A stretch of 7,213 nucleotides of DNA, taken from contig JABGUO010000362.1 of NCBI GenBank assembly GCA_018646565.1, forward strand, positions 1-7,213, given 5' to 3'. The translations under genes and the position numbers were made by a program. Shown here piece after piece: positions 6,165 through 7,213 of the stretch (position 1 is its first letter; each line of letters begins with the position of its first letter). Origin of the DNA: Opitutia bacterium. Its GTDB lineage: Bacteria > Verrucomicrobiota > Verrucomicrobiia > Opitutales > Seribacteraceae. The notes under the pieces were generated by a model, which had not been told where the DNA came from, ran no database searches, and worked only from the letters and a program-made list of their open reading frames with translations.

Positions 6165-6872
6165 TTACTGATCCAATGCTTGGATTCTGCGATTCAGTTC
6201 TTGAATTTTGAATTCAAGTTGCTGCATTGAAGAACCCAAATTCGTTGGGGTGTTCTCGCTGTCGCTAGGAGCATCTAAATCTAATATTTGTACTCCCGCT
6301 GAAGTATCATACACTTTCGCTGAATCAGTTACAAAAGGAGTTATATTCCCCGAGGTTGTTATCTTAGTTGCCTCACGACCATTGCGTTCGACAGTATAAG
6401 TTTGAGGAGACTCGTTCAATTTAAGGGTTTCGGTATCATCGGTGTTGTATTTTTTTACCTGACGATAATTCTTATTTGTTGCTCGTCGGCCTACTACCTG
6501 TGTCTTCGCCGTTTTAAAAATAAGAAAGTTGTGCTCTACTGTATGGAAGTGAGGATCCACTATAAAATGATCAGGTTGACCGTCCAAAGCTTGATAGACT
6601 GCCGACTGCATAGACTGCTTTACCACAGCACCCCCTAAGTCATGCTCCTGCTTGTGTGCTCGAAAAGATGCGCGCCCTGGGTCCCCCCATCGTATGAATC
6701 CGAGCAATTCAGCTCTTGTACCTTCGCCCCTGACTGGTTCACCGATTTCCACATCGTTGGTAATTTCAGGGTATGGCCGAAGTGGACCGGTTTTGTTAGC
6801 GGTTCGAGTACAACTAGATCCCAAAATAACAAATGATAAAATCGACAATGAGCTAAATAACTTAATCTTCAT
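6165..6872 (-). CDS. Predicted lipoprotein, TRL-like domain with C-terminal coiled coil
   Basis: A 235-residue exported protein. The N-terminus is a lipoprotein-type signal: KIK, a hydrophobic core SLSILSFVIL, then GSSC with the acylated Cys at position 21. The lipobox is imperfect (Gly at -3). The mature part starts with GPLRPYPEITNDVEIGEPVRGEG. It continues with ELLGFIRWGDPGRASF and a strand pair around DHFIVDPHFH and NFLIFKTAKTQVVGRR. The LLG...WGD...A order followed by a repeated beta unit recalls the TRL-like (tRNA-associated locus) lipoprotein family, a weak match by eye. A variable, polar linker follows, and the last 22 residues (MQQLEFKIQELNRRIQALDQ) form heptad-like repeats suited to a short coiled coil. 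The gene starts 21 bases after the beta-barrel gene, so they are probably one transcript. No clear ribosome binding site is present. The biochemical role is unknown. Confidence 0.7.
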   Translation of the reverse strand: MKIKLFSSLSILSFVILGSSCTRTANKTGPLRPYPEITNDVEIGEPVRGEGTRAELLGFIRWGDPGRASFRAHKQEHDLGGAVVKQSMQSAVYQALDGQPDHFIVDPHFHTVEHNFLIFKTAKTQVVGRRATNKNYRQVKKYNTDDTETLKLNESPQTYTVERNGREATKITTSGNITPFVTDSAKVYDTSAGVQILDLDAPSDSENTPTNLGSSMQQLEFKIQELNRRIQALDQ

Positions 6873-6893
6873 GAGTATAAAATTTGAATATTA

Positions 6894-7213
6894 TTAGAAG
6901 TTTCCTTTGGTGGAAAGGTAGAATTCCATACCTTCCTCAATAACATCGTGTCCACCGACACCAGCAATGCCTAAGCTGAAATTCCAAGGAGCATTTGGCA
7001 TCAGAATAAACTCGGTTCCGTAATCAACCCACATGCTATCTGTCAATACATCGCCGTTGGAGTAATTAAAACGAATAAATGGCAGCATGGTAAAGTTGTT
7101 GTGCAAATGATAGTGGAGTGCGATACCTCCCTTAAATAACCATAGTGCTTCATCATTGATATCGTTGCTAGGAAAATATCGGCCAATAGATAGTCGACCA
7201 GACCAATTCATAC
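6894..7213 (-). CDS. C-terminal part of a probable outer-membrane beta-barrel protein
   Basis: The gene is partial: 105 codons are visible. The first visible Met (7211) is two bases from the window edge and has no signal peptide after it (MNWSGRLSIGRYFP reads like a barrel strand), so the true start is probably beyond the window. The visible part alternates short amphipathic strands rich in Gly and aromatics with polar turns: GRLSIGRYF, GGIALHYHL, TMLPFIRFNYS, WVDYGTEFIL, WNFSLGIAGVG and EFYLSTKGNF. It ends in Phe, as many barrels recognised by BamA do, although the preceding alternation is not ideal. The fold suggests a small outer-membrane protein, but the family is not recognised. The lipoprotein gene follows after 21 bases, so the two may work together at the outer membrane. 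Confidence 0.65.
   Translation of the reverse strand, partial: MNWSGRLSIGRYFPSNDINDEALWLFKGGIALHYHLHNNFTMLPFIRFNYSNGDVLTDSMWVDYGTEFILMPNAPWNFSLGIAGVGGHDVIEEGMEFYLSTKGNF

Noticed and set aside
6208..6897. Several plus-strand ORFs (63-81 codons) opposite the lipoprotein gene
   Set aside because: They are antisense to a gene with a clear signal peptide and domain layout. They overlap each other in different frames and lack ribosome binding sites.

Overview
This looks like ordinary chromosomal DNA from an AT-rich, Gram-negative-type bacterium. The evidence for an outer membrane is a predicted lipoprotein next to the C-terminal part of a probable outer-membrane beta-barrel. The protein styles (a short glutaredoxin with a K-T-P-T loop, a divergent UvrA, a TRL-like lipoprotein) would fit Verrucomicrobiota/Opitutae or a related PVC lineage. 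That placement is an impression from family resemblance, not a demonstrated assignment.

Left part, plus strand. The window opens inside a GIY-YIG (MUG113/T5orf172-like) nuclease-family gene. Its reading frame is open back to base 1, so its true start lies outside. After about 240 bases of very AT-rich spacer with small repeats and hairpins comes a tRNA-Val (anticodon GAC) with encoded CCA. A 59-codon single-pass membrane microprotein follows closely. A further spacer of about 190 bases carries a plausible sigma-70-type promoter and leads to a Dabb (stress-responsive alpha/beta barrel) protein.

Middle, minus strand. A 964-aa UvrA-type nucleotide-excision-repair ATPase is followed 22 bases later by an AI-2E/PerM-family permease, probably in one transcript. 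The permease ends tail-to-tail with the Dabb gene, and their stop codons overlap within a 4-base TTAG.

Right part. A small CPWC glutaredoxin is divergent from uvrA across a 91-base spacer. It converges on a two-gene minus-strand unit (beta-barrel, then TRL-like lipoprotein) across a short gap holding a perfect 6-bp hairpin.

No CRISPR array, insertion sequence, integrase, toxin-antitoxin pair or recognisable defence cluster was seen. I find no convincing undescribed system. The points most worth a second look are the divergent UvrA, the weakened anticodon stem of the tRNA, the microprotein behind the tRNA, and the barrel-lipoprotein pair.
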